Assembly (NCBI GenBank): GCA_002451215.1
Contig: DKBM01000094.1
Location: 1 to 64,000 of the forward strand
Direction: 5' to 3'
Source of the DNA: SM1-46 sp002451215
GTDB lineage: Bacteria > Pseudomonadota > Gammaproteobacteria > Acidiferrobacterales > Sulfurifustaceae
DNA length: 64,000 bases
Shown: positions 14,850 through 22,460 of the stretch, one piece after another
Layout of the letters: every line of letters begins with the position of its first letter
Numbering within the stretch: position 1 is the first letter of the stretch
Program-made: the position numbers and the translations under genes
Notes under the pieces: model-generated
Told to the model about the DNA's origin: nothing
Seen by the model: only the letters and a program-made list of their open reading frames with translations
Databases searched by the model: none

Positions 14850-15820
14850 GCACGACAGCTGATGACGTCCGGCCGCGAGTCACCCGTGACGCCGGTGATC
14901 GCCATGAGGAAAATGGCGAGAAGGTCACGACGCCGCGTCGCTTCATGACAGTACGCGAGGCCGCGCGCTATCTCGATCTTCACGAAAAAAAGGTCTATGC
15001 GTTGGCTGCTGAAGGCCAGATTCCCGCAACCAAGGTCACTGGCAAGTGGCTCTTTCCGCGTGAGCTCGTCGAGCAGTGGTTACTCGAGTCCGCGCACGGT
15101 GGCGTGCTCACCGACCGCCTGGTCGTTGCCGGCAGCGACGACCCCCTGCTCTACCGCGCCATCATGCAACTCGCCAACCAGGTGCAGGGCGGCGCGCTGG
15201 TGAGCTACACGCACACCGGTACGCAGCTCGGTCTGTCGCTGCTCGGGCGCCGCCGCGCCGATGTCTGCGGCATGCACTGGGGACCGGCCGAGGAAAGCAA
15301 CAATCGCCATCTTGCGGTTGTGCGCCAGCACCCCCAGCATCATGACTGGCTGGTGCAGCGCGCCTACTACCGCGAGCAGGGGCTGATCCTTGCGCCCGAC
15401 ATGCGCCCGAGCGGCGGTGACATCCGCGCGCTATTCAACCCGAAGGTGCGATGGGCGATGCGCCAGGATGGCTCCGGCTCACAGCGCTTCCTGCGCGAAA
15501 CGCTCGCCCGCCACAGCGTCGATCCCGCTTCGCTACGCGTTGCCGGCCAGGCCAACTCCGAGCGCGAGGCCGCGGCACTCGTGGCACTACAACAGGCGGA
15601 TGTCGCGCCCGGTGCGCGCGCGGCGGCAGCCGAATTCGGGCTCGAGTTCCTTCCGATCGGATGGGAAGCCTACGATCTCGTCCTGCGCCGCGGTGTCTTC
15701 TTCCGGCACCTGTTCCAGAAGCTATTCGAGCAGCTGCAGTCGCCCGAGTGCCGGCGCTGGGCGCAACTGCTCGGCGGCTACGACTACGCCGACTGCGGCA
15801 AGGTGATCTGGAGCGGCTAA
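14846..15820 (+). CDS. HTH regulator with periplasmic-binding-like effector domain
   Basis: The product has 324 residues. An excisionase/MerR-type helix-turn-helix (VREAARYLDLHEKKVYALA, then GKWLFPRELVEQWL) is followed by a type-2 periplasmic-binding fold (LVVAGSDDPLLYRAI, GTQLGLSLLGRRRADVCGMHW, RNQG-like and FNPKVRW blocks) acting inside the cell. Such one-component regulators (PBP_like) occur beside Mo/W cofactor genes and plausibly sense molybdate or tungstate. ATG 14846 overlaps the end of fdhD by four bases, so it belongs to the moaA-fdhD transcript. It converges on DUF6494. Confidence 0.8.
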   Translation: MSTTADDVRPRVTRDAGDRHEENGEKVTTPRRFMTVREAARYLDLHEKKVYALAAEGQIPATKVTGKWLFPRELVEQWLLESAHGGVLTDRLVVAGSDDPLLYRAIMQLANQVQGGALVSYTHTGTQLGLSLLGRRRADVCGMHWGPAEESNNRHLAVVRQHPQHHDWLVQRAYYREQGLILAPDMRPSGGDIRALFNPKVRWAMRQDGSGSQRFLRETLARHSVDPASLRVAGQANSEREAAALVALQQADVAPGARAAAAEFGLEFLPIGWEAYDLVLRRGVFFRHLFQKLFEQLQSPECRRWAQLLGGYDYADCGKVIWSG

Positions 15821-15821
15821 G

Positions 15822-16046
15822 TCACGACCCGACGACGATTTCGCCGTCGATGCGGTGCATCAGGTCGAGGCTCGGGATGGTGAGCACCATTTCCACCCGC
15901 AGCACCTCATCGCCCGTGAGCCTCCCGTGCTGACGCGCCTGATGCACGGCCATCTCGATCTCGCGCTGCGAGCTGATGCCGACACGCTTCAGGAACTTGC
16001 GGATCTCGAGGTTCAGGGTTTCATCTTCAGGCGTAGTGGTGGTCAC
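15822..16046 (-). CDS. DUF6494-family small protein
   Basis: This 74-residue soluble protein contains LNLEIRKFLKRVGISSQREIE and HRIDGEI, typical of DUF6494, a small helical family of unknown role. GTG 16046 with GGAGGAG just upstream is used. The gene overlaps the histidine kinase stop by 20 bases and ends the kinase/activator operon, so it may modulate the signalling pair. Confidence 0.75.
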   Translation of the reverse strand: MTTTTPEDETLNLEIRKFLKRVGISSQREIEMAVHQARQHGRLTGDEVLRVEMVLTIPSLDLMHRIDGEIVVGS

Positions 16047-18090
16047 GCGACTCCTCCTGGGTAGCTTCGGGTGATCCGTCGCGGTCGGACGACCGCGCGG
16101 CAGAACGTTGCGGCAACCAAACCTCAAAGCGGCTGCCCTTGCCGATGACCGAGGTCACCGAGATGTTGCCATCGTAACGGCGAACCAGCCCATAGCTCAC
16201 CGACAGGCCAAGGCCGGTCCCGCGGAGCGCGTCGCCGGTAAAAAACGGGTCGAAAATGTTCTTGAGCTGCTCCTCCGGGATACCCCTGCCGTTGTCCTCG
16301 ACTGCGAGCACGACGCCGCCCGGCTCCGCATCCCGCGTGGTGATCACGACGCGCCCGCCATCGGCCACCGCGTTGGCCGCATTGAAGACCAGGTTAATGA
16401 GCACCTGCTCAAGATCGAATACGTTGATCCAAACCGGGCGCGTGGCCTCGAGGCGAGTCATGAGATCAATGCCGCGTGGCTTCAGGCCATGGCCCACCAG
16501 CGGAAGTACTTCCCCGACCAGCCAGTTGCTGTCGACCTCTTCGACCGGGCCAGCGGCTGGCTCCGATCGCGCGAACTGCAGCAGGCCGGTGGTGATGTGA
16601 CGAATGCGCTCGACTTGCTGTTCAATCAGCTCGATCTCGCGCGTGACGGGGCGCGCGCCTGCGCCGAGCTCGGCTGCCAGCACCTCGAGGTTCCCAAGGA
16701 TCACGGCAGCCGGATTGTTGATCTCGTGGGCGATGCCAGCAGCCATTTGGCCGAGTGCAGAAAGTTTCTCGGCAAGCACCAGCTGCTCGCGCGTCTCCTG
16801 CAGCAGGGCGATCGTCTTCTCAAGCTGCAAATTCTTTTCGGCGAGCTCCCGGGTGCGTTCATTCACCTTGTCCTCGAGCACGTGGGCGGCGCTGTGCAAC
16901 TCCCGGTTTCGCTCCTGGAGCTGATCGAGCAGCTCATCGAACTGCCGTCCAAGCTCGCCGAGCTCGTCGGCCGATCCGAGCGCGCCGATCCGCTGGTTTT
17001 CGCCGGCCTGGGTTGCCCGCACCACCGCGGTCATGCGCTCGATCGGGCGGAAGACCGAACGCATACCACGTACGCCAATCCAACCTGCCAGTATCGTGGC
17101 AACCGCAAACAGCAGAAGCAGGAGGCCAGCGGCACGGTATTGAACAGCCCGCAAACTGCTCTCGCGCAGCCCCACATTGAGGTAACCGACCGGCTGGCCA
17201 TGGACATTGAACAACGGGCCATAGGCTGACACAAACTCGGTCCGCCCAAGCCGTTCGCGCCCCACCCAGGCGTCCTGCCCAGGCTTGAACCCGCCTTGCA
17301 CCGCTGCCCCGACCCGGGTGCCGAGCAGCACCTCGGACTCATCCCCAGAGGTGGAAATGCGCGTGTCCGCCAGCAGTAGCGTCACCATGGTCGTGCCATA
17401 GCCGAGCTGCGCGGCGCCCCCCGTGAGGCGATCGCGCAGAAACTCAAGCATCCCCGCATTTCGGTTCAACAACACTGCACCGTCCAGCACCATGGTCGTG
17501 CGACCGCGCGCGTCGGTTACCGGCTGCGCCACGCGCAACACAAGTGCCCGCGCGTCGGAACCGGGGCTCTTCCCGTCTGACCCAACTGACTGCACGACAC
17601 GCGAACTCTCCCGCACCAGATCGTCGCGGCCGAACACCTCAAATGCGGTGCCCGGCAAACCGCGCGCCGCGCGATCAGTCAACGGACTCGGCTTGCTGCT
17701 GCGCATCCCGTCCGCGCGTGGCTCGAATAGCCAGTCGCCCGCCACACCCGTGACATGAAGGAACAGAAAGCCCTTTTCCTCCCGGATCCGGGCAAGCAAC
17801 GATTGCATGGCGGCAGGATCCGGCCCCGCCAACGCACGGCGAAACTCCACTGACTCCCCAAGTTGCTGCAGCGTGATCTGATGACCTTCCTGCCACTCGA
17901 TCAAAGCACGGCGCGCGAGCGCGAGATCGCTGCGCGCCGTGGAGACAAGGGTGTCGTAGGTAAAGCTGTTGAGCCAGTAGAGCGCGTAGCCCATGCTCAA
18001 GATCATCGCGAGCAGCAAGGGCAGGAGAACCAGCGCGATCAGACGATAGCGCACCACCGTCTGGAAGCGCTCGCGCCATGCCTGCAACAT
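16027..18090 (-). CDS. Membrane histidine kinase with periplasmic sensor domain
   Basis: The product has 687 residues. Two membrane helices (about 17-39 and 323-345) bracket a periplasmic cache-like sensor domain of about 280 residues. HAMP, a coiled coil (LHSAAHVLEDKVNERTREL), a HisKA box (LGQMAAGIAHEINNP) and an ATPase domain with N, G1 and G2 motifs (DNGRGIPEE, GTGLGLS) follow. ATG 18090 has AGGAG upstream. It lies 32 bases after the activator gene, so the pair is cognate. The ligand is unknown; location suggests formate or a redox or metal cue. Confidence 0.9.
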   Translation of the reverse strand: MLQAWRERFQTVVRYRLIALVLLPLLLAMILSMGYALYWLNSFTYDTLVSTARSDLALARRALIEWQEGHQITLQQLGESVEFRRALAGPDPAAMQSLLARIREEKGFLFLHVTGVAGDWLFEPRADGMRSSKPSPLTDRAARGLPGTAFEVFGRDDLVRESSRVVQSVGSDGKSPGSDARALVLRVAQPVTDARGRTTMVLDGAVLLNRNAGMLEFLRDRLTGGAAQLGYGTTMVTLLLADTRISTSGDESEVLLGTRVGAAVQGGFKPGQDAWVGRERLGRTEFVSAYGPLFNVHGQPVGYLNVGLRESSLRAVQYRAAGLLLLLFAVATILAGWIGVRGMRSVFRPIERMTAVVRATQAGENQRIGALGSADELGELGRQFDELLDQLQERNRELHSAAHVLEDKVNERTRELAEKNLQLEKTIALLQETREQLVLAEKLSALGQMAAGIAHEINNPAAVILGNLEVLAAELGAGARPVTREIELIEQQVERIRHITTGLLQFARSEPAAGPVEEVDSNWLVGEVLPLVGHGLKPRGIDLMTRLEATRPVWINVFDLEQVLINLVFNAANAVADGGRVVITTRDAEPGGVVLAVEDNGRGIPEEQLKNIFDPFFTGDALRGTGLGLSVSYGLVRRYDGNISVTSVIGKGSRFEVWLPQRSAARSSDRDGSPEATQEESRDHHYA

Positions 18091-18122
18091 GCCAGGTCTC
18101 CTCGGGCGCTATGCGCGGCGTG

Positions 18123-19541
18123 CTAGCCGGGATTGTCCGTTGCCGACCAGGCAGTCAGCTTGCGCTCGAGGGTCTTGCGCGAAATGCCTAGCTGGCGCGC
18201 CGCTTCAGACTTATTGCCGCCGGTGGAGCGCAGTACGCGAAGGGTGTGGTGCTGCTCAACGCGCTCGAGCGGCCAGTCGGCCGGGAATCCGTCCAACTCT
18301 GCCGCGGCGTCACTCTCACTGCGGCCTCCCAGGCTCTCCCACGGTGGGCTGCCTAGCAGCAACGTGCGCTCGACGAAGTTTCGAAGCTCGCGCACGTTGC
18401 CCGGCCAGCGGTGCCCCTGCAGTCGCGCGATCTCGTCCTTGCCGAAATCGTAGCCTGGCACATTCAACTCGCTCGACAGGATGCGCGAGAAGAACGCGAC
18501 CAGTTCAGAAATATCGGCCGTGCGCTCGGACAGCGAAGGAATTCGCACCTTCACCACGTTGAGCCGAAAATAGAGATCTTCCCGGAACGCACCGGAACGC
18601 ACCGCTTCGGCAAGGTCTCGGTTGGTCGCGGCGATGAGGCGCACGTCAACGCCTATTTCCTCGTCCGATCCGACCGCGCGAATGCGCCGGGTCTCGAGCG
18701 CCCGCAGGAGCTTGGCCTGCATGGGCGCCGGCATCTCTGAAACCTCATCAAGAAACAGCGTGCCACCGCGCGCACTGACGAACAACCCCTCGCGCGTCTG
18801 GTGGGCGCCGGTAAAGGCGCCCTTCACGTGGCCGAACAGCTCGCTCTCAAAAAGTTCGGGCGAGATGGCCGTGCAATTGAGTGCAACAAACGCACCACGC
18901 CGGCAACTCGCGCGATGAATCGCCGCCGCGACCAGTTCCTTGCCAGTACCGGTCTCGCCTTCGATCAGCACCGATGTCGGCGACGGGCCAATGCGCTCGA
19001 CAATGCGCGAGACTTCCTGCATTGCCGCGGAGCTCCCGATCATCTCACTACCCTTGGCGCGACCGGGCAGCCGCGACGGCTTGTCAGAAACATTGTGCCG
19101 CCCGCCTCGACGCGCGAGTACGCGCTCGATCGCCGAATTGAGCTGCTCGATTCGAAACGGCTTGGGCACGAAGTCGAGCGCGCCGGCGCGCAGCGCGCCG
19201 ATCGTGGTGTTGAGGTCCGCGTAAGCGGTCATGAAGATCACGTCGGTGAAATCTCCGGCCTGCCGCAAGGCCGTTACCCAGTCCAGCCCGGAGCGCCCGG
19301 GCAGGCTGATATCGACGATCAGAAGGTCGAAGCGGCAGCGTGCGCGCAACGCATCGGCGGCCTCGGATGTCTCGGCGACCTCAACCAGACCGTAATCCTT
19401 CGCGAGGGCGCGCTGCAGGAAACTCCGAATGCCCGGCTCATCATCGACGATCAGGAGGGACGCTTGGCGCCTTGCTCGCGCATCCAGCACGCCGCGCTGA
19501 TCCTTGGGCGCCGAAACGGGTTCTGCCAGGTTGTTCGCCAT
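18123..19541 (-). CDS. NtrC-family sigma54-dependent response regulator
   Basis: The product has 472 residues. A receiver domain (LLIVDDEPGIRSFL; acceptor Asp in LLIVDISLPG) is followed by an AAA+ domain with Walker A GETGTGKE, the sigma54 contact loop GAFTGA, Walker B TLFLDEV and R-fingers. A Fis-type DNA-binding helix pair (NKSEAARQLGISRKTLERKL) ends the protein. ATG 19541 with AGGAGGAG upstream gives a normal domain start. It is divergent from the molbindin/tup operon and is the obvious candidate to bind the GTC-N5-GAC repeats found here. Confidence 0.95.
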   Translation of the reverse strand: MANNLAEPVSAPKDQRGVLDARARRQASLLIVDDEPGIRSFLQRALAKDYGLVEVAETSEAADALRARCRFDLLIVDISLPGRSGLDWVTALRQAGDFTDVIFMTAYADLNTTIGALRAGALDFVPKPFRIEQLNSAIERVLARRGGRHNVSDKPSRLPGRAKGSEMIGSSAAMQEVSRIVERIGPSPTSVLIEGETGTGKELVAAAIHRASCRRGAFVALNCTAISPELFESELFGHVKGAFTGAHQTREGLFVSARGGTLFLDEVSEMPAPMQAKLLRALETRRIRAVGSDEEIGVDVRLIAATNRDLAEAVRSGAFREDLYFRLNVVKVRIPSLSERTADISELVAFFSRILSSELNVPGYDFGKDEIARLQGHRWPGNVRELRNFVERTLLLGSPPWESLGGRSESDAAAELDGFPADWPLERVEQHHTLRVLRSTGGNKSEAARQLGISRKTLERKLTAWSATDNPG

Positions 19542-19656
19542 CGGGGCGGAACTCCTCCTGTCTTGCTGAACAGTGGCTACATCCTTCCCGCCCAACACCA
19601 GATTCCCGAGAAAACACTGCAGTGGAGTGGGCAGAAGTCGCAATTGTCCTGTAGCG

Positions 19657-19677
19657 ATTGCGTCATTTCGACGCAAT
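19657..19677. promoter_or_regulatory. Perfect palindrome, enhancer-like site 1 of the tup operon
   Basis: The arms ATTGCGTC and GACGCAAT are exact inverses around the spacer ATTTC. The core GTC-ATTTC-GAC matches the GTC-ATTCT-GAC core of the moaA/DUF3305 palindrome. The centre is about 103 bases upstream of the tup -24 element. Confidence 0.65.
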
Positions 19678-19689
19678 GACGAGATCAAG

Positions 19690-19708
19690 TTGCGTCAATT
19701 TGATACGG
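19690..19708. promoter_or_regulatory. Imperfect inverted repeat, enhancer-like site 2 of the tup operon
   Basis: TTGCGTCAATTTGATACGG repeats the left arm of site 1 exactly and has a degenerate right arm. The two centres are 32 bases apart, about three helical turns, as usual for cooperative NtrC-type binding. It is about 72 bases upstream of the -24 element. Confidence 0.55.
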
Positions 19709-19767
19709 GCGTCAATCCCTTTTATGGCAAGTTTTCATGATGTGGCGACAAAAGTGCCCTGAAATCC

Positions 19768-19784
19768 TTGGCACCTGAATTGCA
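19768..19784 (+). promoter_or_regulatory. Sigma54 promoter of the molbindin-tup-mob-moe operon
   Basis: TTGGCACCTGAATTGCA contains the full -24 box TTGGCAC and -12 box TTGCA with GG and GC ten bases apart, the best sigma54 match in the window. Initiation is expected near 19796, about 38 bases before the molbindin GTG. Confidence 0.85.
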
Positions 19785-19833
19785 GCCGCCTGTTTGGCTG
19801 TACCTGACCAAAACTTCAAAACAGGGGGGGCCC

Positions 19834-20055
19834 GTGAAACTTGGCCGAATCAGCGCGCGCAATGTCATTGCCGGGAAGGTGGTAGACGTAAAGAAAGGGG
19901 CCGTTGCCGCACAGGTGCGCGTCGATATCGGTGGCGGAAACATTGTTACCTCAAGCATCACGGTGGACTCCGTCGACAACCTTGCGCTCCGCCCGGGAAG
20001 CGATGTCGCGGTGATCATCAAGGCATCGAGTGTACTCCTGGGCGTCGCCGAGTAA
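19834..20055 (+). CDS. Single-domain molbindin (TOBE domain)
   Basis: The product is 73 residues (MKLGRISARNVIAGKVVDV, then VTSSITVDSVDNLALRPG and VAVIIKASSVLLG), a lone TOBE domain as in MopI. Oligomers of such proteins bind and store molybdate or tungstate oxyanions in the cytoplasm. GTG 19834 follows a strong G-rich ribosome site. It is the first gene of the sigma54-driven uptake and cofactor operon. Confidence 0.9.
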   Translation: MKLGRISARNVIAGKVVDVKKGAVAAQVRVDIGGGNIVTSSITVDSVDNLALRPGSDVAVIIKASSVLLGVAE

Positions 20056-20106
20056 CCGCGCGGTCCCTGGCAGGCGGGGCTTGGTAACTTTTTGGCAGCT
20101 GGAAAC

Positions 20107-20814
20107 ATGCAAGACTTCTCTAGCGCGTTCCGTCTGGCACTCGAGCTCATTACGAGCGGCGACAGCACGCTTGTCGAAATCGTCCTGCTGTCGCTACGCG
20201 TAAGCCTGAGCGCGGTTGGCATCGCTTGCCTGATTGGGCTGCCTCTCGGCGCCGCGATTGCGATCACCCGCTTTCGCGGGCGCGGCGCGACAATCGTACT
20301 GCTCAACACCCTGATGGGGCTTCCGCCGGTCACCGTTGGACTGCTCCTCTACGTCCTTCTTTCGAATGCGGGGCCGCTCGGGATCCTGAGCCTGTTGTAC
20401 ACCCCAACCGCAATGATCATCGCCCAAGCCGTGCTGGTGACCCCAATCATTGCTGCCCTCGCGCGGCAGGTCATCGAGGACCTACACGCCGAATACGACG
20501 AGCAACTCCGTTCGCTCGGGGTCGGAAAAATGCAGTCGATCGCCACGCTGCTTTGGGATGGCCGCTATAGCCTGCTCACCGTGGCGCTCGCCGGTTTCGG
20601 ACGGGCCATCGCTGAAGTGGGCGCCGTCATCATCGTGGGCGGCAACATCGAGCGCGTGACGCGCGTCATGACGACCGCGATCACGCTGGAAACGTCAAAA
20701 GGTGACCTCGCGCTCGCCTTGGCGCTCGGCATCATTCTCATCATGCTGGCCATCCTCGTTAATGCCGGAGTCATGACTCTTAAGGCGACCGCCGCGAGGG
20801 CCGCGTATGCATGA
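20107..20814 (+). CDS. tupB: Tungstate ABC transporter permease TupB
   Basis: This 235-residue inner-membrane protein has about five or six helices and the ABC-permease EAA-type loop (EEYD-like EYDEQLRSLGVGK and GFGRAIAEVGAVIIVGGNI). The latter segment is characteristic of the TupB/WtpB branch. ATG 20107 is chosen; no strong ribosome site is seen. It overlaps tupC by eight bases. Specificity for tungstate over molybdate is inferred from the TupA-type binding protein downstream. Confidence 0.85.
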   Translation: MQDFSSAFRLALELITSGDSTLVEIVLLSLRVSLSAVGIACLIGLPLGAAIAITRFRGRGATIVLLNTLMGLPPVTVGLLLYVLLSNAGPLGILSLLYTPTAMIIAQAVLVTPIIAALARQVIEDLHAEYDEQLRSLGVGKMQSIATLLWDGRYSLLTVALAGFGRAIAEVGAVIIVGGNIERVTRVMTTAITLETSKGDLALALALGIILIMLAILVNAGVMTLKATAARAAYA

Positions 20815-21577
20815 CATGGTAAGGGGTGTGCCCTGCCTCCTTCCGGCCGTGGCAGCTTCGCAGCCGGGACTCGCGCTGTCCGCCAAGGGGCTCGTATTCG
20901 AAGCCGCTGGAAGACGCCTGATTGACGGGATCGACCTCACGTTGCGGGACCGGTCGGTCACCGCGATCATGGGCCCGAATGGCGCCGGCAAGAGCCTGCT
21001 TTTGCGCCTGCTGCACGGACTCCTCAGACCCACGCAGGGGGAGATTCTCTGGAACGGCCGGCCGGCAGACCGTGAAGTGGTGCGCCGCCAGGCAATGGTA
21101 TTCCAGCGGCCGGTTCTCCTGCGTCGCTCGGTAGCCGCCAATATCCGCTACGCGCTTCAAGTGCACGGACTGGCGCCATCGGAACAGAACCAACGCCTTG
21201 CAACGATGCTGCATGTCGCGCGTCTTGAACACCTCGCCGACCGACCTGCGCGTGTGCTCTCGGGCGGTGAGCAGCAGCGTCTCGCGCTCGCACGGGCCCT
21301 AAGCACCTCACCCGAGATACTGTTTCTCGACGAACCGACCGCGAGCCTAGATCCGGCTTCCACACTTGCCATCGAGGAGTTACTGCAGCAGGCACATGCG
21401 GGCGGAACGAAGCTCGTCCTCGTAACGCACGATATTGGCCAAGCGAAGCGCCTTGCGCATGAAGTGGTATTCATCCATCGAGGGCGCATCGCCGAGCATT
21501 CCCCGAAGGACAGTTTCTTTGCCGGGCAGGCGTCTGCGCCAGCCCAGGCGTTTGTCGAGGGCCGAATCGTCCTCTAG
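20807..21577 (+). CDS. tupC: Tungstate ABC transporter ATP-binding protein TupC
   Basis: The 256-residue ATPase has Walker A GPNGAGKS, Q-loop VFQRPVLLRRS, signature LSGGEQQRLALARAL, Walker B ILFLDEP and the switch His in LVTHD. It has no C-terminal TOBE regulatory domain, as usual for TupC; the separate molbindin may fill that role. The order permease, ATPase, binding protein is as in other tup operons with the binding protein moved last. Confidence 0.9.
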   Translation: MHDMVRGVPCLLPAVAASQPGLALSAKGLVFEAAGRRLIDGIDLTLRDRSVTAIMGPNGAGKSLLLRLLHGLLRPTQGEILWNGRPADREVVRRQAMVFQRPVLLRRSVAANIRYALQVHGLAPSEQNQRLATMLHVARLEHLADRPARVLSGGEQQRLALARALSTSPEILFLDEPTASLDPASTLAIEELLQQAHAGGTKLVLVTHDIGQAKRLAHEVVFIHRGRIAEHSPKDSFFAGQASAPAQAFVEGRIVL

Positions 21578-21611
21578 TCGATGTTCCAACGAAGCAGGGA
21601 GACTCCCCCCG

Positions 21612-22454
21612 ATGACAGCATTGCGAATCCCCGCCTATCTACTCGCGACGACCGTGCTTGCAATGAGCCTGCTCATTGGCGCAACGGAAACACAAGCCGC
21701 GCAGGGCAGCTTCATCATCGTGCAGTCCACCACTTCCACGCGCGATTCCGGTCTGTTCGGTCATATTCTGCCAATATTCCAGAAGAAGACCGGGATAGAG
21801 GTACGCGTCGTTGCCGTCGGAACCGGCCAGGCAATCAAGAATGCCAGGAATGGAGATGGCGACGTGCTGTTTGTGCACGCCAAGCCCGCGGAGGAGAAGT
21901 TTGTAGCAGAGGGTTGGGGCGTGAAGCGCTACGACGTGATGTACAACGATTTTGTGATCGTCGGCCCGAAGAGCGATCCGGCCAAGATCGCCGGAACCAA
22001 GGATGCAGTCGCGGCACTGAGGAAGATTGCCGCCAGCAAGGCCGCCTTCGCCTCGCGCGGCGACGATAGCGGCACGAACAAGGCCGAGCTACGACTGTGG
22101 AAAACCGCGGGCATCGACGTGAACGCGGCGAGCGGCTCGTGGTACCGCAAAACCGGCTCGGGCATGGGTGCCACCCTCAATACCGCCGTCGGCATGAATG
22201 CCTACACACTTGCGGACCGTGCCACCTGGAGCAGTTTCAAGAACAAGGCTAATCATCAGATTGCGGTGGAGGGCGATGCGAAACTGTTCAACCAGTACGG
22301 CGTGATGCTGGTCAATCCCAGGAAGCACCCCAAGGTGAAAGTCAAGGAAGGTCAGGCTTTCGTTGACTGGCTGATCGGTCCGGACGGGCAGGCCGCGATT
22401 GCGAACTTCAAGATCAATGGCCAGCAACAGTTCTTCCCCAATGCGAAGAAGTAG
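21612..22454 (+). CDS. tupA: Tungstate-binding periplasmic protein TupA
   Basis: The product has 280 residues with a signal peptide (cleavage after TQAAQG-like AQA). The mature start IIVQSTTSTRDSGLFGHILP carries the TTSTRDSG motif used by TupA to hold the oxyanion; SRGDDSGTN and GMGATLNTA further on are also family features. ATG 21612 follows AGGGAGA. It delivers tungstate to TupBC. Confidence 0.9.
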   Translation: MTALRIPAYLLATTVLAMSLLIGATETQAAQGSFIIVQSTTSTRDSGLFGHILPIFQKKTGIEVRVVAVGTGQAIKNARNGDGDVLFVHAKPAEEKFVAEGWGVKRYDVMYNDFVIVGPKSDPAKIAGTKDAVAALRKIAASKAAFASRGDDSGTNKAELRLWKTAGIDVNAASGSWYRKTGSGMGATLNTAVGMNAYTLADRATWSSFKNKANHQIAVEGDAKLFNQYGVMLVNPRKHPKVKVKEGQAFVDWLIGPDGQAAIANFKINGQQQFFPNAKK

Positions 22455-22460
22455 AAACGG

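Noticed and set aside
16108..17229. Plus-strand frame opposite the histidine kinase
   Set aside because: It lies wholly over HAMP/HisKA/ATPase coding sequence and has no start signal.
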